Assembly (NCBI GenBank): GCA_963377175.1
Contig: CAUJNA010000536.1
Coordinates: 106,496 to 170,495 of the forward strand
Source of the DNA: Effrenium voratum
Taxonomy: Eukaryota; Sar; Dinophyceae; Suessiales; Symbiodiniaceae
DNA: 64,000 nt
Reading direction: 5' to 3'
Shown here piece after piece: positions 56,301-64,000 of this stretch; position 1 is the first letter of the stretch; the number at the start of each line of letters is the position of its first letter. The notes under the pieces were generated by a model. The model had not been told where the DNA came from and made no database searches. It saw nothing but the letters and a program-made list of their open reading frames with translations. A program made the position numbers and the translations under genes.

Positions 56301-58572
56301 TTCATGATTTTTGGTGGGGGGGCATGGCCCGATTGCCGATGCGCTTTGGATCACAACGGGTTGAGGTAGCCGGGTGTAAGGCCCAGCTCGTTTTTGACTG
56401 CGCCTCTGCCCAAAACCCGCAGAGAGGGCTTCTGCATGCCAAGCAAGGACCCCAAGACAAAGACTTCACTCGGTTGTCAAAAAGCAAGCTGGGCGGGGTG
56501 CCTACCCTAGATTAAAAGAATGCCCTTGGGACCCAGTTTAGATGACAATCCTCAGGTAAACAATGGCGGTGATGTTAACTTCCGTTGCTTTCATGGTGGC
56601 AGAGCTGTTTCCCAGGGTTTCAGTTGGGCGCCGCCACCGGCCGCTCGCCGCATCGATCGATGCGATCAGGATCTGCCTGGCAAAGCTAACGACTTGCAGT
56701 GGGGCAGAGGCGGAAAGCCGTGGGAGCCCCAAGCGGCGTCTTCTTTTTCTCCTGGGATTCATTAAAATCATTAAAACTCGTTGGAAGTATGCGGGTTGAT
56801 ATGACCACTGTGCGGATTGATATTGTTTTCCTCATGGGATTCATAAAAGTCATTCAAATCGTGAAAGCTATGCGGATTGACATGACCATCGGTGTCTTCT
56901 TTTCTCCTGGGATTCAGTTACTCTGTTGCCCAGTGGGTTGCTTCCTTTTCTCAACTTTTTTATGGGTGAGGGTTCCGATTCCTTTAAACTCAACCAGCAA
57001 CAAAAGTTGCCGTTTCTTATTTTTTTTCTCCATGGCCACTGGGCGTCTGAGGTTACCATTAAAATCATTAAAACTATGCGGATTGATACGCCAAAACCCA
57101 TGTTTGCGTAAATGGGGCGCCATTCTGTTGATAGGGGTTGACTCCTTGCGATTCTGTTAAGGCGTTTTTCTTTGGGTGTTTTGCATCCCGCCTGTTGCCG
57201 CACCGGAAGCCTTGTCTGACTGACGCATGGGGATACGTCTCTGAAAAGACTTCGGACCATCGGCTTTTGGAACGTACCTGGGTGTCAACGAAAAGATCGA
57301 ACCTCCCCGAAAATGGCAAACACAACGGTGTCCTCCCAATCAGAGCCAACAGGCAACCCCAGGTCCAAGTGATGCTGGTGATGCAAGGGATGTTGCCAGC
57401 CCTAACCAGCCCTAGGAAAAAAACACCGTTACCCCTGGGTCTCACAGAAAAGGATTGAACCTCCCAAAAATGGCGAAAGCAATCGTGTCCTCCACTCTTG
57501 TTCCAATCATGGAAGTGGACAAGGGAGTACCTCCAAACATTCGTCTTCCAAAATCCTCTTGTCAGCTTCCATTGCCGGAGGGAGGCCAGCACATGTGGGA
57601 TGCTGCGATTGGTGGAAGGCTCAATGCTCCTTGGATTAGGTTTCAACAAAACTGTGGATGGAGGAAACATCTGCACCAGCTGGTAGGTGGTTTATCAGCT
57701 TTCTATTTGTAGGGTTTCATGTAGGGGGAACAAAAAACAACCATCCCACCGGGTGCCCTGGATGGGTAGTCCATCCGCAGGGCTTTTGGACCCCTTGTGG
57801 ATGGCTTCAAGGGCTGCAATGCGGGGTTCTCGAATACAAGAGGTGCCCTGGGGCTCCAAGAACTGCTCTTTTTTGAGTTGGCATTTTTATTTTTTATTTT
57901 ATTTTTTTCGGGGGGGGGGGGGGGCATCCTTCCATTTCATGTGTGTGTGTGTGTGTGAGTTGTTGTTTTTTTTTTGGGGGGGGGGGGGCGGCGGGAGAAG
58001 CCTGGATTCCCATGGGTAACAGTTCAATTCCCAGGGTCGACATGACAACGTAGCTATTTGGAGTAGAGGGATTGCTTGCCGTTCAGGATGGTCCTCCAAA
58101 TTTTCGCTCCGGTCAGTCTTTGAAGCCTAGGGCTAGCCATTTGGGATACTTGGATGTTCGATTCGCTAAGTCAGTAAGTGGTTTGCCAACCCACTAACAG
58201 GGTTATTTCCACAGAGAGGGGGACTTCTGAGTGCGTTACAACCGAATGCTACGCAGCTTACTAAGTCGGCGAATCGAACACCCAAGTAAGGGATGAGAAA
58301 TGACCCCCGTACACCATCCAACTGGTGATTTCCTTATAAATCATGGCTGTGGCTCCGAAACATGGCACCCAACATGGCACCTTGGCAAATGGAACCAAAG
58401 GCTAAAATATGTGTAGCTCTTGAAATTTTGAGCCACAGGACTTGTGAGTTATAACCAAGGCGAATCGAACACCCAAGTCGGGCTTCCCGTTTCTGGAACC
58501 CCCCGCCCCCCGATTCGACCCAGGAAGCTCTTCTCCGCCCACGATAATGGCGCGAGCCTCACGTTTGCCGGG
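44305..58572 (+). CDS. Multi-exon WD40-repeat protein gene
   Basis: At least nine + strand exons between 44305 and 58572 translate to pieces of WD40 blades: RPILSVCVSAD, HLFTCSKDS, DGYLICWSLEQKLL, GHTGAVFTLDIS, LLMSGAADGQVKFWEADLG, FCEGAEGRRFASASE, PAVIAVWHALASGETKQL, PLAASIDAIRICL and KLFSAHDNGASLTFAG. WD40 proteins form beta-propellers that act as protein-interaction platforms. The 'PAVIAVWHALASGE' and 'FASAS' features recall EMAP/EML-type and ciliary WD40 proteins, but I cannot assign the subfamily. Donors are a mixture of GT and GC. Several adjoining exon phases disagree, so exons are missing, and neither start nor stop is identified; the span given is that of the visible exons. Confidence 0.7.
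44546..44682. mobile_element. Diverged CTGTGG-type element
   Basis: CTGCGGATGG ... TTCCGTCCATCCCACC with internal AAATACCAACAA. Termini partly decayed. Confidence 0.55.
44955..45033 (+). CDS. WD40 gene exon
   Basis: Acceptor CCGCAG ends at 44954, GT donor at 45034. HLFTCSKDSPNSRLARACFR, very high GC3. The first 13 bases and about 30 bp of upstream intron are duplicated at 44,779-44,823. Confidence 0.5.
45034..46279 (+). other. Intron-like stretch without visible exons
   Basis: Contains G- and C-runs and repeated AATCTCTAAAACTGG/CATCTCCAAAACTGG phrases around 45,935-46,225, which look like a short local repeat (three to four copies). Confidence 0.4.
46280..46339 (+). CDS. WD40 gene exon
   Basis: Acceptor GTCAAG ends at 46279, GC donor at 46340, phase 0 at both ends. 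DGYLICWSLEQKLLKAILTF has the D-G-x-x-x-x-W core of a blade. Confidence 0.7.
47350..47470 (+). CDS. Uncertain open segment within WD40 gene region
   Basis: The frame LVQSRQLIRLGNTPGRKQWI is open over about 116 codons (47323-47673) with moderate codon bias. No WD40 signature; may be non-coding. Confidence 0.25.
48090..48151 (+). CDS. WD40 gene exon
   Basis: Acceptor GATGAG ends at 48089, GT donor at 48152. SVDEFRFEIMGIEPLFVGHY, high GC3. Not a typical blade; possibly an inter-blade region. Confidence 0.5.
48207..48307 (+). CDS. WD40 gene exon with GH dipeptide
   Basis: Acceptor CCCCAG ends at 48206, GT donor at 48308. AAIFSLGAPAAKSPS then KGHTGAVFTLDISSAR: the GH followed by a-x-V-x-x-L-x-x-S is a standard blade opening. 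Confidence 0.7.
48465..48560. repeat. (CCCCCTCT)n polypyrimidine tract
   Basis: Almost pure C/T for about 90 bp. A second polypyrimidine (TTC)n block lies at 48658-48710. Confidence 0.9.
49130..49209 (+). CDS. WD40 gene exon
   Basis: Strong pyrimidine tract and TTTCAG end at 49129; GTGAGG donor at 49210. APPLLMSGAADGQVKFWEAD is a textbook c-d strand pair (SG-x-ADG-x-V-x-x-W). Confidence 0.85.
49210..51104 (+). other. Intron-like stretch without visible exons
   Basis: Includes a duplicated segment with TCTGCATGTCATCCCCT and ACTCAAAAGGAGCATGA (50,775-50,855 and 50,985-51,045). A GC-rich patch at 50,510-50,660 is open on both strands but has no clear exon limits. Confidence 0.4.
51105..51173 (+). 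CDS. Exon in WD40 gene region
   Basis: Acceptor GACCAG ends at 51104, GTGAGG donor at 51174, phase 0 at both ends. GDPSRLAPMSVTSPKSTLEH with almost exclusively G/C third positions; probably a linker. Confidence 0.5.
52760..52845 (+). CDS. WD40 gene exon
   Basis: Acceptor AAGCAG ends at 52759. LVPRDHDAPLRFCEGAEG then RRFASASE; 'G-R-R-F-A-S-A-S-E' is the usual blade c strand. End placed near a GA donor, approximate. Confidence 0.55.
52943..53074. mobile_element. TGTGGTTG-family element
   Basis: GGTTGTGG...CCACAACC termini, inner arms CCACTTCTGTGATA and TATCACAGAAGTGG, internal TTAGTCTTTGGGAAGCCC. Confidence 0.65.
54693..54796. mobile_element. CTAG-ended element, copy 3
   Basis: CTAGGAGTACCTTCC...ATCAACCCCTGG, with the internal GGGATCCTTC and AAGAACGATG motifs of the family. 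Confidence 0.6.
54900..54977 (+). CDS. WD40 gene exon
   Basis: Acceptor TTCCAG ends at 54899. SKPAVIAVWHALASGETKQL then FEIKEG; an I-x-VW-x-A-x-SGE blade end. GC donor at 54978 assumed. Confidence 0.75.
55179..55311. mobile_element. CTAG-ended element, copy 4
   Basis: CTAGGGGTTGATTCC...AATTGTAG with CATTCTTTTCAGCCATCGTT and GGTTTTCTAGAAAGAAG. A solitary CTAGGGGTTGATTCC end also occurs at 55,102. Confidence 0.6.
56624..56679 (+). CDS. WD40 gene exon
   Basis: Acceptor TTTCAG ends at 56623, GC donor at 56680. GRRHRPLAASIDAIRICL resembles a blade c-d pair (LA-x-S-x-D-x-IRI). The - strand is also open here, which lowers certainty. Confidence 0.5.
56740..57095. repeat. Local dispersed repeat, TTTCTCCTGGGATTCA / ATGCGGATTGA
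   Basis: CCTGGGATTCATTAAAATCA, CATGGGATTCATAAAAGTCA and CCTGGGATTCAGTTAC alternate with TATGCGGRTTGAYATGACC four times over about 350 bp, like a diverged tandem repeat with a unit near 80 bp. Confidence 0.6.
58150..58287. mobile_element. TTCGATTCGCC-ended inverted-repeat element
   Basis: TTGGATGTTCGATTCGCTAA at the left, GGCGAATCGAACACCCAAGT at the right, 138 bp in all. The internal sequence differs from the copy at 25153. Confidence 0.65.
58524..58572 (+). CDS. Last visible WD40 gene exon
   Basis: Acceptor GACCCAG ends at 58523, GTGGGA donor at 58573. KLFSAHDNGASLTFAG, GC3-rich. The gene must continue, because there is no stop. Confidence 0.5.
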
Positions 58573-59286
58573 GTGGGAGGCCGCGAGGCGAGGGAAGATC
58601 TGCCCAGAGTTTAATTTGGTGGTGGGTTCTATTGGGTACCCACCAACTAACATGGCTAAGTGCAAAAAGGCCAAGTAACCAAGAGGAAAGGAGTCTTTCT
58701 ACAGAATATTCTGTGCACAAACCCACTGGGAGGGTATGTCTCAAAGGGATTTGGCCCCCCCCTAAAATGGTTTCCTGTTTTCCCTTTCAACCAACCAGCA
58801 CCCCATAGAATCGATCGCTTTCGAAAAAGGGAGGGCCGGAGCCTCTCGTTTCGATTGAATCGATCCATTGCCTTTGAGGGGTTCGGGGCGAGAGAATGAC
58901 ACATGGCGGGCTCTGTTTAAGGGTGGTTGCAAGAAACACATGCATTTGCGTAAAGATAAAGATGCCTAAAGGCAACGCCTAGAGGTTAAACAAGCTGCTT
59001 ACCCTGCCATGGTAGGTTGAACCTCTAGGCCCAAGAAACACCAAGATGACGGTAAGTAGAGGACTTCCGTTCCAGCCATATGTTTGCCCTTGTGATTCTT
59101 TGCCACGGGTTTGGGGGGGAGTGCCATTGTCCTCTTTCATCCGGGCAATCTGAAACAATGAACTCCCTGTAAACGTGTCTATGTTCGAGGGCTCGGCTCC
59201 CATTTTGCGGCTGCTTTTTTTTCTTCAAATCTTCGGGAAACTCCTTCGGGACACCGAGAATTCCAACTTTGGTCACGTAGCCCCTA

Positions 59287-59404
59287 ATTGGTGGTTTGGA
59301 TTGGTGGTGAGGGATTTGAACCTTCCTGTAGAGGGCAACCTTTACCCCTCCTGAACCACGAAACCACCGGTTCGGCTCCAAACCACCGACTGGAGGGAAG
59401 CTGA
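59287..59404. repeat. Family D hairpin element
   Basis: TTGGTGGTTTGGATTGGTGG ... GGTTCGGCTCCAAACCACCG ... GGAGGGAAGCTGAG. The arms pair over about 20 bp with few mismatches. Confidence 0.65.
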
Positions 59405-59541
59405 GTTTGGTTCCCGATTCCTTGCCAAGCCGCCCAACTCCCAAGGTGTTCGGCTTTTTTTTTTGTGTGTGTGTGTGGGGTGGTTCGACTCACTGCGTGT
59501 TTTGAGGTTGGTCTGGTAGTGGAAGCGACTAGTTTCACTTT

Positions 59542-59597
59542 TGTGTGTTCGGTTGATTGGTTGGTTGGTTGGTTGGCTGGTTGGTTGGTTGGTTGGT
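59542..59597. repeat. (GGTT)n microsatellite
   Basis: About 13 units of GGTT with single-base variants. Confidence 0.9.
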
Positions 59598-59818
59598 GAG
59601 TTTCATTGGGGACCCTTCGGCGGACAGAATTCGGGTCTCGATTGATGTCCAGCCACTTAGGGAGGGAAGCCCATTGATCTTCATAGCCCATGTGTTTGGG
59701 GCCCCCTCTTCGGGTTCCACGTTGTGCAGGGTAGTAAGGACCCTCCAAGAGTGTTTTGGTTCGGCTTCCATTGAAACCCAAGAGATGACCAACCATTAAA
59801 AGGCACAACATGCCACTG

Positions 59819-59944
59819 CTGTGGATGGACGCAATCCATTTCGCACCGCCTAAGAAACCCTGGAATGATAAATCCCCTGTGAATACCCAATGAACAATGG
59901 TTTCTCATGGTTTCCAAGTGGTGCAGGATTTCGTCCATCCACAG
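59819..59944. mobile_element. CTGTGG element flanked by TG instead of TA
   Basis: Complete termini CTGTGGATGG and CCATCCACAG. The flanking dinucleotides are TG on both sides (59817-59818 and 59945-59946). Confidence 0.7.
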
Positions 59945-60696
59945 TGTCACCCTATTTTGCAAAACATCCCCAGGCTCACAGCAGTGCAAAGTCGAATCGC
60001 GTGCTAGGTTATGTTGGCGTTTGGCTGGCGGAGGCACCAGGACGGGCAAAATCAAGTTGAGTGCACCCCCGTACTCCAGATACCCCTGCTTTCCTAGGGT
60101 ATGAGGGCAATCCCTGACTCAAACAGAACGTATTTGTGTTTTCCAAATATGCTTAGAACCCTGCAGCACTGCTTCAAAAGTTCCCCAAACCTACTTGGGT
60201 GTTCAATCCCGTAAGTTATTGGTAGCTTGGCTTATAACACAACCCCGATTTCCATTGAATTCAACCATGGTTTCGGAGGTTTTTGGGTGCATATCCCAGA
60301 AGAACCCAGATATGGGTGTGTCTTTTTTTAGGGGAGGTCCCCGAATTGGTGCCCCCTTACAACCAAACAAAAGGGGGTTCCAACTAGAAACAAATGAGCC
60401 GCCCAAATTGGCTGCATGAAACCCATTTGAGTGATCCACTCCCTTTCATCCGTTCACAACTCCGAAGGCAAGAGGTCGAGCAAGACCAACAAATCAGGGC
60501 TTTTTCTCGGTTCCATTTGTTTGACTACCCCAAGGTAGATTTAAACCCTTTTGGTGGTTTGTTTCCCCAAAAGGGGGGCCCCTAGGCTTAAATACCTTGT
60601 GGTAGTCAAAAGTGGAGAAGTGGAACCCTGTCTTCCATTTTGTGATTCCATTTCCCGGGTAAATGCTCCAAATCCGTGTCAAATCTCCTATCATAC

Positions 60697-60816
60697 TGTG
60701 GATGGACGAAATCCTGCACCATCCAAGAAACCTTGGAATGATGAATCCCGCGTAAATACGAATAAACAATGGTTTCCCATGGTTTCCAAGTGGTGCAGGA
60801 TTTCGTCCATCCACAG
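60697..60816. mobile_element. TA-flanked CTGTGG element beside the 43-bp array
   Basis: TA at 60695-60696 and 60817-60818; long inverted arms (GGACGAAATCCTGCACCA and its inverse). It ends 40 bp before the 43-bp array begins. Confidence 0.75.
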
Positions 60817-60855
60817 TAGCTCCCTGCAAAACCATTACAATGGCCTACACTCCTT

Positions 60856-63800
60856 AACTTGTTACCCAGTGATTCCATTTCCCCGGTAGAAGGTAGGTAA
60901 CTTGTTACCCAGTGATTCCATTTCCCCGGTAGAAGGCAGGTAACTTGTTACCCAGTGATTCCATTTCCCCGGTAGAAGGTAGGTAACTTGTTACCCAGTG
61001 ATTCCATTTCCCCGGTAGAAGGTAGGTAACTTGTTACCCAGTGATTCCATTTCCCCGGTAGAAGGTAGGTAACTTGTTACCCAGTGATTCCATTTCCCCG
61101 GTAGAAGGTAGGTAACTTGTTACCCAGTGATTCCATTTCCCCGGTAGAAGGTAGGTAACTTGTTACCCAGTGATTCCATTTCCCCGGTAGAAGGTAGGTA
61201 ACTTGTTACCCAGTGATTCCATTTCCCCGGTAGAAGGTAGGTAACTTGTTACCCAGTGATTCCATTTCCCCGGTAGAAGGTAGGTAACTTGTTACCCAGT
61301 GATTCCATTTCCCCGGTAGAAGGTAGGTAACTTGTTACCCAGTGATTCCATTTCCCCGGTAGAAGGTAGGTAACTTGTTACCCAGTGATTCCATTTCCCC
61401 GGTAGAAGGTAGGTAACTTGTTACCCAGTGATTCCATTTCCCCGGTAGAAGGTAGGTAACTTGTTACCCAGTGATTCCATTTCCCCAGTAGAAGGTAAGT
61501 AACTTGTTACCCAGTGATTCCATTTCCCCGGTAGAAGGTAGGTAACTTGTTACCCAGTGATTCCATTTCCCGGTAGAAGGTAGGTAACTTGTTACCCAGT
61601 GATTCCATTTCAACTTGTAGTGAAGGTAGAAGGTAGGTACTTGTTACCCAGTGATTCCATTTCCCCGGTAGAAGGTAGGTAACTTGTTACCCAGTGATTC
61701 CATCTCCCCGGTAGAAGGTAGGTAACTTGTTACCCAGTGATTCCATCTCCCCGGTAGAAGGTAGGTAACTTGTTACCCAGTGATTCCATTTCCCCGGTAG
61801 AAGGTAGGTAACTTGTTACCCAGTGATTCCATTTCCCCGGTAGAAGGTAGGTAACTTGTTGCAGTGATTCCATCTCCCCGGTAGAAAGGTAGGTAACTTG
61901 TTACCCAGTGATTCATTACGGTAGAAGGTAGGTAACTTGTTACCCAGTGATTCCATCTCCCGGTGAAAGGTAGGTAACTTGTTACCCAATGATTCCATTT
62001 CCCGGTGAGGTAGGTACTGTTGCAGTGATTCTCTCTCGGTGAAAGGTAGGTAACTTGTTACCCAGTGATTCCACATTTCCCCGGTAGAAGGTAGGTAACT
62101 TGTTGCCCAGTGATTCCATCTCCCGGTAGAAGGTAGGTAACTTGTTACCCAAGTGATTCCATTTCCCGGTGATGGGTAACTTGTTACCCAGTGATTCCAT
62201 CTCCCGAGTGAAGTGGTGCGCTTGTTACCCAGTGATTCCATTTCGGTAGAAGGTAGGTAACTTGTTACCCAGTGATTCCATCTCGGTGAAAGGTAGGTAA
62301 CTTGTTACCCGGTGATTCCATTTTACGGTAGAAGGGTAGGTAACTTGTGGTGATTCCATTTCGGTGAAGGTAGGTGACATTTACCCGGTGGTTCCATCTC
62401 GTTAGAGGTAGGTAACATTTGCAGTGATTCCATTTCCCGGTGAAGGTAGGTAACATTTGCCCAGTGGTTATCTCACGGTGAAGGTGATAACATTTTCAGT
62501 ATTCCATTTCCCGGTAGAAGGTAGGTAACTTGACACCAGTGGATTCATCTCCCGATTAGAAGGTAGGTAACATTTGGTGATTCATTTCGGTAGAAGGTAG
62601 GTAACTTGTTGACTGATTCCATCTCCCCGGTAGAAGGTAGGTAACTTGTTACCCAGTGATTCCATCTCGGTGAAGGTGGTGCTTGTTACCCAGTGATTCC
62701 ATTTCGGTAGAAGGTGGTAGCATTTGCCCCGACAGTTCCACATCTCCCGGTGAAGGTAGGTAACTTGTTACCCAGTGAATTATTCGGTAGAGAAGGTAGG
62801 TAACTTGTTACCCAGTGTTCCATCTCCCGGTAGAAGGTAGGTAACTTGTTACCCAGTGATTCCATTCCGGTGAAGGTAGCACCCCGCTTAGTAAGTGCTT
62901 CATCTCCCCGGTGAAAAGGTCAGCAACTTGTTACCCAGTGATTCCATCTCCCCGGTAGAAGGTGGGTAACATTTACCCAGTGATTCCATTTCCCCGGTAG
63001 AAGATGGGTAACTTGTTACCAGTGATTCCATTCCGGTAGAAAGTGAGGTAACATTTCCAGTGATTCCATCTCTCCGGTAGAAGGTAGGTAACCTTTGCCA
63101 GGTTCATTCCCGTTGAAAGTGGGTAACATTGCAGTGATTCCATCTCCTGTATAGATAACCAAGCATTTACCCAGTGATTCCATCTCCCCGGTAGACGGTA
63201 GGTAACTTGTTACCGTGATTCCAACTACGGTAGAAGGTAGGTAACTTATTTAGTGATTCCATCTCCCGGTGGTGGGTAACTTGTTACCCAGTGATTCCAT
63301 CTCCCATTAGAGGTGGGTAACTTATTTCTGAGTTCCATCTCCCGGTGAAGGTGGGTAACTTGTTGCCAGTGATTCCATTTCCCGGTAGAAGGTGGGTAAC
63401 ATTTACCCAGTGATTCCATCTCCCGGTAGAAGGTAGGTAACATTTGATGATTCCATTCCCAGTAGAGGTGGGTAGCTGTGCCAGTGTTCCATCTAGGTAG
63501 AAGGTAGGTAACTTGTTGCCAGTGATTCGCCTCCCGGTAGAAGGTGAGTAACTTGTTACCCAGTGGATTCCATTCCCGGTAGAAGGTAGGTAACTTGTTA
63601 CCCAGTGATTCCATCTCCCGGTAGAAGGTAGGTAACTTGTTACCCAGTGATTCCATCTCCCCGGTAGAAGGTAGGTAACTTGTTGTTACCAGATTCCATT
63701 TCCCAGAAGGTAGGTATCTTGTTACCCAGTGATTCCATCTCCCGGTGGAAGGTAGGTAACTTGTTACCCCAGTGATTCCATCTCCCGGTGAAAGGTAGGT

Positions 63801-64000
63801 AACTTGTTACCCAGTGATTCCATCTCAGTTAGAAGGTAGGTAACTTGTTACCCAGTGATTCCATTTCCCGGTAGAAGGTAGGTAACTTGTTACCCAGTGA
63901 TTCCATCTCCCGGTGGGGTAGGTCAACTTGTTACCCAGTGATTCCATCTCCCCGGTAGAAGGTAGGTAACTTGTTACCAGTGATTCCATCTCCCCGGTAG
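60856..64000. repeat. 43-bp tandem array, about 70 copies, running off the window
   Basis: Unit starts AACTTGTTACCCAGTGATTC and ends GGTAGAAGGTAGGT (43 bp). From 60,856 to about 61,870 copies are nearly identical; beyond that deletions, C-run length changes and TTT/TCT variants accumulate. Each unit junction forms the inverted repeat GGTAACTTGTTACC. No gene is visible in it; the - strand frames that run through it are artefacts of the repeat. Confidence 0.97.

Larger units (their letters stand above)
58573..60855. other. Repeat-rich stretch between last WD40 exon and the 43-bp array
   Basis: Holds a family D hairpin, a (GGTT)n tract and two complete CTGTGG elements. No exon supported. Confidence 0.5.

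Noticed and set aside
56538..56771. - strand exon with QILIASIDAASG
   Set aside because: Plausible codon use, but the + strand frame of the same stretch has better third-position bias, a WD40-like motif and matches the gene orientation.
57455..57712. 85-codon + strand frame after the WD40 exons
   Set aside because: Composition looks protein-like, but I found no splice context, codon bias or family motif; could not be supported.
61816..63656. Open frames with repeated ESLGNKLPTFYR
   Set aside because: Translation of the 43-bp satellite; frames hold only where indels happen to preserve them.
60856..64000. Possible CRISPR array
   Set aside because: Units follow each other without unique spacers, in a genome that is clearly eukaryotic; it is a satellite.
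1..64000. Autonomous transposon (transposase, reverse transcriptase, integrase)
   Set aside because: Looked for in the longer frames on both strands; no catalytic or DDE/YADD-type motif was recognised, so only non-autonomous elements are called.

Overview
The window looks like nuclear DNA of a eukaryotic alga, most likely a dinoflagellate. This is an inference, not a database match. Reasons: the coding sequence is broken into short GC-rich exons (about 20-55 codons, mostly G or C at third positions) lost in long, repeat-crowded introns; where reading frame and protein homology fix a splice site, the donor is usually GC or GA rather than GT; nearly all supportable exons read on the + strand, head to tail; and the introns hold many families of short (about 75-160 bp) hairpin or inverted-repeat elements, one of which is exactly coextensive with an intron. 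I see no bacterial operon structure, rRNA, tRNA or CRISPR array, and almost no uninterrupted gene.

Layout. (1) 0.3-7.6 kb: scattered + strand exons of an unrecognised, charged, helix-rich protein. (2) 7.84-28.26 kb: the best-supported gene, a TCF25/Rqc1 (NULP1) homologue. Sixteen exons join in frame to 546 codons and follow the human TCF25 order from the N terminus to the 'EI-x-LP' region. Two more exons, also in phase, add an acidic helix resembling the FAF/UBX-adaptor motif and a C-terminal UBA domain ending in a stop at 28,257. TCF25/Rqc1 is a subunit of the ribosome-associated quality-control (RQC) complex, so a built-in ubiquitin-binding domain is the most interesting feature here. (3) 29.5-41.7 kb: isolated candidate exons, including one that resembles the start of a TBC (Rab-GAP) domain, and one good exon on the - strand. 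(4) 42.6-58.6 kb: a large + strand gene coding for a WD40-repeat protein, seen as about a dozen exons. (5) 60.86-64.0 kb: a tandem array of a 43-bp unit running off the end of the window, nearly perfect at first and then increasingly irregular.

Between exons, at least seven families of short repeats recur: TA-flanked CTGTGG...CCACAG elements, CTAG-ended elements, TGTGGTTG-ended elements, TTCGATTCGCC-ended elements, and three families (ending in GACAGCCCAG, GGGAAGCTGA, or TTTTGACCCCTGGCCAG) whose ends look like splice acceptors. The 112-bp intron between TCF25 exons 8 and 9 consists of one of these elements, which suggests that introner-like elements have been making introns in this genome. 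Intron 2 of TCF25 also contains four unrelated satellite arrays back to back.

Exon limits were set by reading frame, AG acceptors and allowed donors, and by my memory of the TCF25, UBA and WD40 families. They need transcript data to be final.
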